A DNA stretch of 49,633 bases from Candidatus Gastranaerophilales bacterium (lineage in GTDB: Bacteria > Cyanobacteriota > Vampirovibrionia > Gastranaerophilales > Gastranaerophilaceae). The first letter of the stretch is position 1. Each line of letters opens with the position of its first letter. Below the pieces are notes generated by a model. The model ran no database searches. It saw nothing but the letters and a program-made list of their open reading frames with translations, and was not told where the DNA came from. The translations under genes were made by a program, and so were the position numbers. Location: positions 1-49,633 of the forward strand of contig CALVFU010000009.1 of NCBI GenBank assembly GCA_944326905.1, given 5' to 3'. Below are positions 17,564-25,121 of the stretch, one piece after another.

Positions 17564-19789
17564 ATGGACGATAAAGTAATATCCTTTGATGAAGTCAGAA
17601 ATCAACTAATAGCAGAGCATTACATTGACGATGACATAAAAGAAATTGAAGCAGCATTTGAGTATGCCAAAAAGCTGCATCACGGGCAGTATCGTGTCTC
17701 AGAAGAGCCTTATATTATACATCCAATTGAAGTTGTAAAAATTTTAGTATCCTTAAGAGCCGATAAACACACTCTTATGGCTGGGTATTTGCACGATATT
17801 CTTGAAGATACGGATACTACACCTGAAGAACTTAAAGAAAAATTCGGCGAAGATGTTTTAAACCTTGTCCAGGGTGTTACAAAGCTCGGGAAACTCCAGT
17901 TCAAATCCACGGAAGAACGGCAGGCAGAAAACTTCAGACGTATGTTTATTGCAATGGCATCTGATGTCAGGATTATATTTTTAAAACTTGCAGACCGACT
18001 TCACAATATGCGGACACTTAACTATATGACACCCGCAAAACAGCAGAAAATAGCACAGGAGACCCTGGATATATTTGCACCGCTTGCCAACCGCCTGGGG
18101 GTTGGTAAAATTAAGGCTGAATTAGAAGATTTGTCGCTTCGATACCTGCATCCTGATAAATATTACGAAATAGCTCAGCTGGTTTCTCAGAAGAAAACCG
18201 AGCGCGAAATGACAGTAAAACTCCTTATTGAAAGCATTTCAAAAGACGTACAAAAGAGTGGAATTAACGCTAAAATTACCGGGCGGGCTAAGCACTATTA
18301 TTCTATTTACAACAAGATGAAACGCTTAAATATAGCCTTCCATGATCTGTACGATATAACAGCAGTCCGCGTAATTGTAGATACGGAAAAAGAATGCTAT
18401 GAAGTACTTGGGCTAATTCACCAGCGCTTTAAACCTATTCCCGGGCGGTTTAAAGATTATATAGCAATGCCTAAAAGCAACATGTATCAGTCGTTACACA
18501 CTTCCGTTATAGGTCCCCGGCAAAAACCGCTTGAAGTCCAGATAAGAACCTGGGCAATGCACGAAATAGCAGAATACGGGGTTGCAGCTCACTGGAGGTA
18601 TAAAGAAAAAGGTGTTCAAAGAGCAGATTCTAATATTGACAAACAATTCTCATGGATGAGAAAGCTTGTTGAATACAACAAAGAATCCCAAGATGCAGAA
18701 GATTTTGTAAATGCAGTTAAATTAGATTTATTCTCCGACCAGGTATTTGCGTTTACTCCGCAGGGTGATGTTATTGACTTACCAGCAAATGCTACACCTG
18801 TTGATTTTGCATACCGCATCCACTCGGATGTAGGTAACAGAACCGTAGGCGCACTTATTAACGGCAGAATTGTCCAGCTTGATACAAAACTTAAGAACGG
18901 CGATATAGTTGAAATTCTAACTTCAAAAGTCTCAGCCCCGCGGCTTGACTGGCTTAATTTTGTTGTCACTAAACAAGCTATTTCTAAAATCCGGCAATGG
19001 TATAAAAAGAACAAACGCGAAGACCATATTGAACTAGGAAAAGCAAATCTTGAGCACGAACTTACCAAGGTAGTTTTTGATGAGTATATGAAAAACGGCG
19101 AGTTCGAAAAAGTTGCTCATCAAATGAATTACATTTCAGCAGATGACCTTTTTGCGGCGCTTGGGTATGGTGAAACAACCGTTAATAAAATTATTAACCG
19201 CCTGAAGAAACCGGCAAAGCCGCAGGAACCCAAATTCTCCGGCAAACGTCATAAAGCTTCGGAAAAAGATATAATAGGACTTGAGGGGCTTTTATACAGT
19301 TTTGCCCGCTGCTGTTCTCCTATACCCGGCGAGCCGATTGTCGGCGTTGTTACCCGCTCTAAAGGAGTTACAGTACACCGTTTGGACTGCAAAACCTTAG
19401 ATGATATTCCTCCTGAGAGACTGCTTGATATACGCTGGTCAGGACACCACGTTGATAAAACATATTCAACTACTATACGCGTTGAAACAGCTGAAAAAAT
19501 GGGACTTTTAAAAGATATTATCTCCGTAATTGCCGATAACAATACAAATATTAACTATGCTAACTGTAAAACGCGAAATAAAGTAGGAATAATTGAACTT
19601 GGAATAGAGCTTGATAATATAGATACTTTAAGAAAAGTTATGACAGCAATTCAATCATTGCCGGAAGTTTACAGCGTAAGACGGATACAAACCTCGTACA
19701 ATCAAGCACCTCAGCAGTTTGGCAAAAAGAATGTAAAATCCCGCGGAATTAAGTCACCTACTGCCGCTCCGCGGCATAAAAAGCAGTAA
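17564..19789 (+). CDS. relA: Bifunctional (p)ppGpp synthetase/hydrolase (Rel/SpoT)
   Basis: This long RSH protein makes and degrades (p)ppGpp, the stringent-response alarmone. The HD hydrolase domain keeps its metal ligands (His53, His77-Asp78 in GYLHDILEDT). The synthetase domain has the RxKD motif RFKD (295-298), the signature of bifunctional Rel/SpoT rather than hydrolase-dead RelA with ExDD. A TGS domain (about 390-450) and a C-terminal ACT domain (about 640-715) follow. The basic tail is rich in Lys and Pro. The length of 741 is normal, and it is probably the only long RSH in the genome. The -10 box sits 7 bp before the ATG, suggesting leaderless translation. Confidence 0.94.
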   Translation: MDDKVISFDEVRNQLIAEHYIDDDIKEIEAAFEYAKKLHHGQYRVSEEPYIIHPIEVVKILVSLRADKHTLMAGYLHDILEDTDTTPEELKEKFGEDVLNLVQGVTKLGKLQFKSTEERQAENFRRMFIAMASDVRIIFLKLADRLHNMRTLNYMTPAKQQKIAQETLDIFAPLANRLGVGKIKAELEDLSLRYLHPDKYYEIAQLVSQKKTEREMTVKLLIESISKDVQKSGINAKITGRAKHYYSIYNKMKRLNIAFHDLYDITAVRVIVDTEKECYEVLGLIHQRFKPIPGRFKDYIAMPKSNMYQSLHTSVIGPRQKPLEVQIRTWAMHEIAEYGVAAHWRYKEKGVQRADSNIDKQFSWMRKLVEYNKESQDAEDFVNAVKLDLFSDQVFAFTPQGDVIDLPANATPVDFAYRIHSDVGNRTVGALINGRIVQLDTKLKNGDIVEILTSKVSAPRLDWLNFVVTKQAISKIRQWYKKNKREDHIELGKANLEHELTKVVFDEYMKNGEFEKVAHQMNYISADDLFAALGYGETTVNKIINRLKKPAKPQEPKFSGKRHKASEKDIIGLEGLLYSFARCCSPIPGEPIVGVVTRSKGVTVHRLDCKTLDDIPPERLLDIRWSGHHVDKTYSTTIRVETAEKMGLLKDIISVIADNNTNINYANCKTRNKVGIIELGIELDNIDTLRKVMTAIQSLPEVYSVRRIQTSYNQAPQQFGKKNVKSRGIKSPTAAPRHKKQ

Positions 19790-19802
19790 CAAAACTTGTA
19801 CA

Positions 19803-20876
19803 TTATAAGCGATCTTGGAATGTTTTTACAATGGATAATTCGTCATCAAGGTTTAGTTTTGGATTTTTAAACCTTGCTTCCTGAATTAACTCCATTACTT
19901 TACCGATTTGTTTTCCTTTTAAACCAAGATGCAATAATTCTTTACCAGTTATAAATGGTTTAATTTTTTCACGATTTCTTAAATAATAAAGACCTTGCTC
20001 AGGATTATCATATATTGTCCAGAGTAAAACTGTTTGCACCTCGGATTTTGTACACTCAAGCAAAGGATTTTTACTCTGCCTTATCTTTTTTAAACCGTTT
20101 ATTATTTTAGATTCAGTTTTTGTTAAAGAAAGTCTGCTTAAATCAGTACTTCCCAGATATAAAAGCCAGGGAGATGAAATTTTAAACTCATTAACAATTG
20201 ATTTAATTGATATAAGAGGCTTTTGCGGCAGAGTACTTGTAAGCAGTTTATACATTCCTTCGTTAATAAATCTTTCCAGAGCTTCATCAAAATTAAGATT
20301 AAAACAATCAATCAGCTCTTTTTTCAACCGGGAAAAACTCATATCATAATTTACATTATTTAAGTACTCGTTTTTTAAATCCTCTGTATGCGGGTCAAAT
20401 TTGAATCCAAACCTTAAAGAAAACTTAAGTCCTCTTATAATTCTTGTTGGATCATCAATAAAACTTTTATCGTGATGAACGCGAAGTATTTTAGTTTTTA
20501 TATCTTTGCATCCGCCTGTCGGGTCAAAAATTTGACCAGTTTTAACCGACTTGGCTATAGAATTAATTGTAAAATCCCGTCTTGTTAAATCGTCTTTCAA
20601 TGGACAGCCGGTTTTAATAGTAACAGGTAAATGCCCTGGTTTAGGATAAATTTCTTTTCTTGTTGAAGCAAAATCAATTTCCCTGCCGTCGATTAAAACT
20701 TTTACAGTACGTATATCTTTTTGTGCTTTTATAATTGTATAATTCCTGGCAAGAACGTAGTCTATTACATCACCTTCGTAACATACATCAATATCTACAG
20801 ATGGAAGGTCAAGAATTTCATCACGGACACATCCGCCGACGTAAAATAATTTGCCTGAGTCGTCTTTTAATTCCAT
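19803..20876 (-). CDS. Second class II tRNA nucleotidyltransferase-like protein
   Basis: This 357-residue protein has the class II nucleotidyltransferase head: FYVGGCVRDEIL (11-22), the metal pair Asp28-Ile-Asp30, RRDFTINSIA (99-108) and the DDPTRIIRGLKF block. It has no HD domain, unlike the 460-residue homologue at 8100-9482. Two such enzymes in one genome often mean a split of labour, one adding CC and the other the terminal A, as known from Aquifex, Deinococcus and Synechocystis. One could also be a poly(A) polymerase. It is convergent with relA (13 bp between stop codons) and has no clear RBS. Confidence 0.82.
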   Translation of the reverse strand: MELKDDSGKLFYVGGCVRDEILDLPSVDIDVCYEGDVIDYVLARNYTIIKAQKDIRTVKVLIDGREIDFASTRKEIYPKPGHLPVTIKTGCPLKDDLTRRDFTINSIAKSVKTGQIFDPTGGCKDIKTKILRVHHDKSFIDDPTRIIRGLKFSLRFGFKFDPHTEDLKNEYLNNVNYDMSFSRLKKELIDCFNLNFDEALERFINEGMYKLLTSTLPQKPLISIKSIVNEFKISSPWLLYLGSTDLSRLSLTKTESKIINGLKKIRQSKNPLLECTKSEVQTVLLWTIYDNPEQGLYYLRNREKIKPFITGKELLHLGLKGKQIGKVMELIQEARFKNPKLNLDDELSIVKTFQDRL

Positions 20877-20912
20877 AAATTAGTTATTTACATATTAACA
20901 CAAATGGCATTA

Positions 20913-20979
20913 CTGAGAGAAGCTGCGGCAAGAAAAATGCAAAATTCTCCTGCAAAACACAAAAACTGCCGCTGCTCAG
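20913..20979. other. Intergenic inverted-repeat structure
   Basis: CTGAG (20913-20917) and GCGGC (20925-20929) can pair with CTCAG (20975-20979) and GCCGC (20968-20972), giving an interrupted stem around an A-rich loop. It lies upstream of the second nucleotidyltransferase, in an interval of about 200 bp (20877-21076) without a gene. It may be a 5' leader structure of that gene or have no function. Confidence 0.25.
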
Positions 20980-21030
20980 AATATCATCATCGTTATTTTA
21001 CGCCGGGACATGTGCCTCCCTAAATACTAT

Positions 21031-21064
21031 AAGTCTGGCATAATAAATGAATTATGCCAGACTT
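21031..21064 (-). terminator. Terminator-like hairpin after the sigma factor gene
   Basis: AAGTCTGGCATAAT (21031-21044) and ATTATGCCAGACTT (21051-21064) form a perfect 14-bp stem with a 6-base loop, 12 bp past the stop codon of the sigma gene. The downstream sequence on the minus strand is only moderately T-rich. Confidence 0.65.
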
Positions 21065-21076
21065 TTAAATTGTCTT

Positions 21077-22030
21077 TTAATCAGCATAACAATTTAGCAA
21101 TCCGCTTACTCTTATTTTATTCAGTGCCCTTGCCTCTGTCTGGCGTATGCATTCTTTAGTAACTCCAAATATTTTACCAATTTCTTCAAGTGTCTTTCTT
21201 GCAGTATTTTCAAGCCCAAATCTCATCCTTACAACATCTTGCTCACGTTCCTTTAATGTTGAAATCACAACATTAATATCATGCTTCAAACGTTCGTATT
21301 CAAGACTTGTTTCAAGACTTGCATTTTCATCCTTTAACAGTTCGCTAAGACTTATTTCACTGCCATCTTTGCCTTCAAAACTGCTTTCTATAGATAAACT
21401 TGCATTGTATGCTGAAAGATAAGAAACAATCTTTTCCGGCTCAATATTCATTTTTTTAGCAACATCCTCTGTTTTAACTTTACAGTCATACGCACGCTCC
21501 ATATCTGCTTTGATTTTAGAATATTTTGACAATGTTTCCTGTACATAAACAGGGATTTTCATACAATAAGCCTGTTCTGAAATAGCTTTAAACATGGCTT
21601 GCTTAATCCACCACCCTGCATAAGTTGCAAACCTATAACCTAAATCCGGGTTAAATTTTTCTACAGCAACCATAAGTCCTAAATTCCCTTCTTGAATCAA
21701 ATCAATATAAGGAATTTTAGACATGTGAATACTTTTTTTAGCTATGGTAAATACAAGTTTTAGATTAGCATTTACAAGTATTTTTTTTGCTTCCTTATCT
21801 CCTGATTTGATCCTTGCGGTAATTTCTGCTTCTTCTTTTGCAGAAAGAGACTTGTATGAATAAACGCGTTTGATATAACGTGCAAAATCACTTTGCGGAA
21901 GGATTGCAGTAAAAGTTCTGTTTTTTAATGGTGAAGATAAAAACTTTGTTTCTTCATTTTTAGTTTTGATCACTGGAGAGAGATTTTTTGCTTTTTCTAA
22001 TTGAGATTTGTGGGGAAAATGATTTGTCAT
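21077..22030 (-). CDS. RNA polymerase sigma-70 family factor (group 2-like)
   Basis: This 317-residue sigma factor has region 1.2/2.1 (about 50-90) and region 2.2-2.4 around PYIDLIQEGNLGLMVAVEKF and RFATYAGWWIKQA. Region 3 (about 150-210) and region 4, with RMRFGLENTARKTLEEIG and a helix-turn-helix FGVTKECIRQTEARAL, follow. The long region 1.1 and non-conserved domain of a primary sigma are missing. Region 2.4 reads AISEQAYCMKIPVYVQE, diverged from the primary-sigma consensus (AIADQARTIRIPVHM). It is therefore probably an alternative group 2 sigma, a class cyanobacteria carry in several copies. The RBS is AGGAG. The first 45 residues look disordered and basic. Confidence 0.88.
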   Translation of the reverse strand: MTNHFPHKSQLEKAKNLSPVIKTKNEETKFLSSPLKNRTFTAILPQSDFARYIKRVYSYKSLSAKEEAEITARIKSGDKEAKKILVNANLKLVFTIAKKSIHMSKIPYIDLIQEGNLGLMVAVEKFNPDLGYRFATYAGWWIKQAMFKAISEQAYCMKIPVYVQETLSKYSKIKADMERAYDCKVKTEDVAKKMNIEPEKIVSYLSAYNASLSIESSFEGKDGSEISLSELLKDENASLETSLEYERLKHDINVVISTLKEREQDVVRMRFGLENTARKTLEEIGKIFGVTKECIRQTEARALNKIRVSGLLNCYAD

Positions 22031-22147
22031 ACTATTAAACTCCTATTTTTTCATTGCAAACTAAGCCTCCAAAAGAGCACCTGTATTAGTTTTAATCAGT
22101 GCCTGGGGCTGGGTGATACACATTGGATATATAATCTGTATATCATC

Positions 22148-22176
22148 AATATATCATACTGCCTATATAAATTCAA
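22148..22176 (-). promoter_or_regulatory. Promoter of the sigma factor gene
   Basis: On the minus strand TTGAAT (22171-22176) and TATATT (22148-22153) are separated by 17 bp. The leader to the ATG at 22030 would be about 110 bases. It is long enough for post-transcriptional control, but I see no known motif in it. Confidence 0.5.
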
Positions 22177-22385
22177 CCCTTTTGTTAAGAAAGATTAAGG
22201 AAAAGTCCATTTTTTTTAGTTTATTGTTACAAAAATTAATAAATTTGATATTCATATATAAAAATTTATATATAACCCGGGGTCTTTAGATATAAATTTT
22301 TATAAATTGCTGCGAGTTTGGCGCCTTTTTCAATTGTACATGTCAAATAATTAGTTGCAAATTACTTAAATAAAGAAAGAAATGA

Positions 22386-22613
22386 GCAACTAAGAATAAC
22401 AATAATTGCTCTGGTGGTACACATTGGGATGGAAGTAAATGTACACCAAATGAAGAAATACAAAACCACAACTTTATAGATTGCTGCAAGTGGAATGGTA
22501 TTGTGTGTGTACCAGATAGTAACGATAGTGATAACAATGTTGATGAACAAATAGGAGAATGTAATTCTCCTTCAGGTATCGTGCCCAGCGAAGAAAATAC
22601 TCCATGCATATAA
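22386..22613 (+). pseudogene. Remnant of a Cys-rich (probably secreted) protein gene
   Basis: The plus frame from 22386 is open for 75 codons to a TAA at 22611-22613 and reads like real protein. It includes CSGGTHWDGSKC, FIDCCKWNGIVCVPDSN and GECNSPSG, with eight cysteines. There is no start codon: a TGA at 22383 closes it upstream, and no ATG or GTG follows before the Cys-rich part. A second plus frame, shifted by one, is open from 22555 and contains further Cys residues up to a stop near 22740. This looks like the tail of a decayed Cys-rich exported protein. The rest of 22031-22385 and 22614-22901 is AT-rich with no intact gene; an imperfect hairpin lies at 22851-22882. Confidence 0.45.
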
Positions 22614-22901
22614 GAAGAGAAAGATTACTTGTAAAAACAAGATTGCAAAGACGGGTATTGGGGAACGGTTCTTATTGTGCGCTGGAGCCGAATTATCTGA
22701 GTGTAAGAATAAACTTTTACAGAAACTGAAGAATATATAAACTCAACTCAATACCTGTTATTTGGCATATTTACTGCTGGTAACCTATCAAATACGATTA
22801 TCTATGTTTCCAAGGAGGACAGTATTATTTACAGTACATCGGCTATTTTACTATCGCTTGCTGTTTAACTAGCAATAGATAGTATAATCTTAAGAGAGAA
22901 A

Positions 22902-23981
22902 CTAAGCTGCCGGTTGAGCATTTACTGTACAGTTATTATCTATAATTATGGTGTGCCGGATAAAAGAATGTGCCATCAAAAGCAAGTATGGGTTCAGTTC
23001 GTTTGCAGCAGAAAGATTAACTTTAGCTTGATGTTCGTCAGCTTCTTCTTGTTTTGTAATAAGTACTTCGATATCTATATTTGTATGAACTGAATTATTT
23101 TTCATTTCTTCAGTTAAACGTTTGTGAAGCAATTCCTTAGGGAACTCTTCCGAACATAAAATAAGTACATCAATAGAATTTGACGTTGTAAGAGTAAGAG
23201 AACCTTTAACGTTACCGTAATTTTTTGTTTGTATAAGTACAGTAATAACGGAATCACTTCCTTCACTTTCATCCGGCGGAGCTCCTACTTCAAGTTCAAA
23301 TCCCACTCCCTGCGGCAAGGGGAGCCAAGGAAGATATAGCAGCATAAGACTTTTGAGTGTTGCCTGCGGATTATTATCATCAAGCATTGAAACGCAAGAA
23401 TTAAGTAAATTCATCGTTTCAAGTATTTGGCCGTTATCAATCCCCTGTTTAGAGGCATTAGTCATAACTGCAATAAGCTGTGTCATTGCGGCTCTTGAAT
23501 TTGCGCGTATTATTGATGCTACGTCATTAAGCCTTATTAAACCGCTGAATATAAGATCCATTTGCTGCTGCAATTGTTGTAATTGTACTGACTGGTTATT
23601 TCTTGTTGTTTGCTGTAAGAGTTGTTTTATCTCTTCTGTATCATTGAAAATTTGCATAAATTGAAGATTATTCATTAAGCTGCCGCGTGCGATACGGTTT
23701 CTTTGAAGCTGCAGCATAAGTTCAGCCAGCGATTGCGGAAGATTAAGCAGCATCTTTATATATGCAGAACGCTCTTGGCTTGCTAAATAGTTCATTTTTA
23801 ATTGCTGCTGTGTAGTAATTGTATTAAGCTGAATTTCTCTGATTATTTCCTGTGCATTTGACTGCGGGGCAGAAAACCCGGTATTAGACCCTGCAATATT
23901 TGTTTCCGCTGTTTTTATTCCTGTATATAGGTTTTGTCCCTGCAGACCTGCTATTATTCGTGAAACATTTATATTTTCCAT
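22902..23981 (-). CDS. Unknown protein, Gln/Leu-rich coiled coil; C-terminus faintly FliK-like
   Basis: I do not recognise this 359-residue protein with confidence. It begins with a Ser/Asn-rich, flexible 50 residues. A helical, Gln-rich region (about 50-190) follows, with stretches such as QLQQLQQQMDL suited to coiled coils. The C-terminal domain starts at LYLPWLPLPQGVGFELEV and continues with alternating beta-type sequence (GNVKGSLTLTTSNSIDVLI) and a helix. That order resembles the C-terminal domain of hook-length control proteins (FliK), but no flagellar gene is nearby and the likeness is weak. There is no signal peptide and no membrane segment. It is apparently a single-gene unit. Confidence 0.7.
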   Translation of the reverse strand: MENINVSRIIAGLQGQNLYTGIKTAETNIAGSNTGFSAPQSNAQEIIREIQLNTITTQQQLKMNYLASQERSAYIKMLLNLPQSLAELMLQLQRNRIARGSLMNNLQFMQIFNDTEEIKQLLQQTTRNNQSVQLQQLQQQMDLIFSGLIRLNDVASIIRANSRAAMTQLIAVMTNASKQGIDNGQILETMNLLNSCVSMLDDNNPQATLKSLMLLYLPWLPLPQGVGFELEVGAPPDESEGSDSVITVLIQTKNYGNVKGSLTLTTSNSIDVLILCSEEFPKELLHKRLTEEMKNNSVHTNIDIEVLITKQEEADEHQAKVNLSAANELNPYLLLMAHSFIRHTIIIDNNCTVNAQPAA

Positions 23982-24083
23982 ATTTATAATTATAACAATT
24001 TTAAACCTTAAGTCCAGCCGGCATTAGAAGGGTATCCCCGTTTAAGTTTTGCTGAGTATAGCTTAAATTTTTAATGCAAAAAA

Positions 24084-24106
24084 AAACCTTTCGAAAAGAA
24101 AGGTTT
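24084..24106 (-). terminator. Rho-independent terminator of the 24336-24932 gene
   Basis: AAACCTTTC (24084-24092) pairs with GAAAGGTTT (24098-24106) around a 5-base loop. On the minus strand the stem runs into a long T tract. It lies 230 bp after the stop of the upstream minus-strand gene, so that gene would have a long 3' UTR. The 24107-24335 interval is otherwise AT-rich and empty. Confidence 0.65.
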
Positions 24107-24335
24107 GGAATTTTTTTCATAATTCCTCATGTGTAGAAGGTTAGTGTGTAGGTTGTATGAAAGGTTTGGAGTTGTATGCTGTTTATTAATTACATATATA
24201 TAAAGTATATCTACATCGCAAAATTGCGCATTTAAAAATATTTGTTACAAAACTTTACACTATTTTTAAAAAGCCGCTGAAAATATAGGCATTGAAACAT
24301 TGTGTTAGTTGAATACACTTTTTTATAATAACTGT

Positions 24336-24932
24336 TTATAGTTTTATATTTTTTATCCCGTTATTTATTATCTCGTTTAGAAGTTTTTTTGCAATTTGTT
24401 CAAAATCTTTTATCCGATCAAAGGAGAAACCGTGCGCTTCAGGTCTTATAAAAAGGAGTCTTTCTGCTAAAATATCCACAGGTACTAATGAATCCCCATT
24501 TTCATTATCATAACCTTTGAGTCCAGCCTTAATCTTTTTTAATAAAGACAATCTTAGTGCTTTATTTTCCAAGTCTTTACAATTGTTTGATTTTAAGCCG
24601 GTCAATAAATCCATGTGCCATAGTTCGCTGTTATAATCACCCTTTATTGGCGTATTTGTCGGGTGGAATATATTTTGAATAAACCTTTGTGCTCCAAATA
24701 AAGGGTTTTTTATAGTTAAATCAATTTCATTTTTATATCCTTCATAACCATTTTTTGTACTTATAAAATTATTTATAAAAATTTCAGTTTTTTTGCTTCC
24801 GCGGTTTGCCATAATTTTCTCTGCTCCGTGCTGAAAGCTTTTAATTTCCTGTCCGTTTATTCCGAAAAGTCTTGCTTTAAAATTTGTATTATTTGAAGAT
24901 TGAGTATGGTTATTTATTTTATTAATTTGCAT
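24336..24932 (-). CDS. Unknown protein with N-terminal NFKA motif
   Basis: This 198-residue protein matches no family I know. Its first residues, MQINKINN followed by Ser/Asn spacers and NFKA, repeat the start pattern of the small proteins at 35337 and 35635 (M-K-x-x-x-I..., then N-F-x-G). The remainder is soluble, mixed alpha/beta in character and rich in Lys and Asn, with no signal peptide or membrane segment. The start is backed by AAGGAG. It is divergent from the ClC gene across an A/T-rich interval of about 190 bp. Confidence 0.75.
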   Translation of the reverse strand: MQINKINNHTQSSNNTNFKARLFGINGQEIKSFQHGAEKIMANRGSKKTEIFINNFISTKNGYEGYKNEIDLTIKNPLFGAQRFIQNIFHPTNTPIKGDYNSELWHMDLLTGLKSNNCKDLENKALRLSLLKKIKAGLKGYDNENGDSLVPVDILAERLLFIRPEAHGFSFDRIKDFEQIAKKLLNEIINNGIKNIKL

Positions 24933-25121
24933 TTTGACTCCTTAATTGTTTTTTTTTGTTTTAAAAATATAAATATTTTTTTTTGTTATTTTTCTAATTA
25001 ATTTTAACAAAAATTAATAAATTATAAAACGCAAAATATTTTGTATTGAAAACATGAACTGTTATTTATATTATAATTTGTTTTAGATTGTAGTTATTGA
25101 AATCAGATTTGATGTATAAGT

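Noticed and set aside
22343-22609. Minus-strand frames of 88 and 62 codons
   Set aside because: They are the antisense of the Cys-rich plus-strand frame and have no RBS; the plus strand gives the more protein-like sequence.
22902-23981. Firm call of the Gln-rich protein as flagellar FliK
   Set aside because: Only the C-terminal strand pattern is similar, the length and N-terminus are unspecific, and no flagellar genes are near; kept as unknown.
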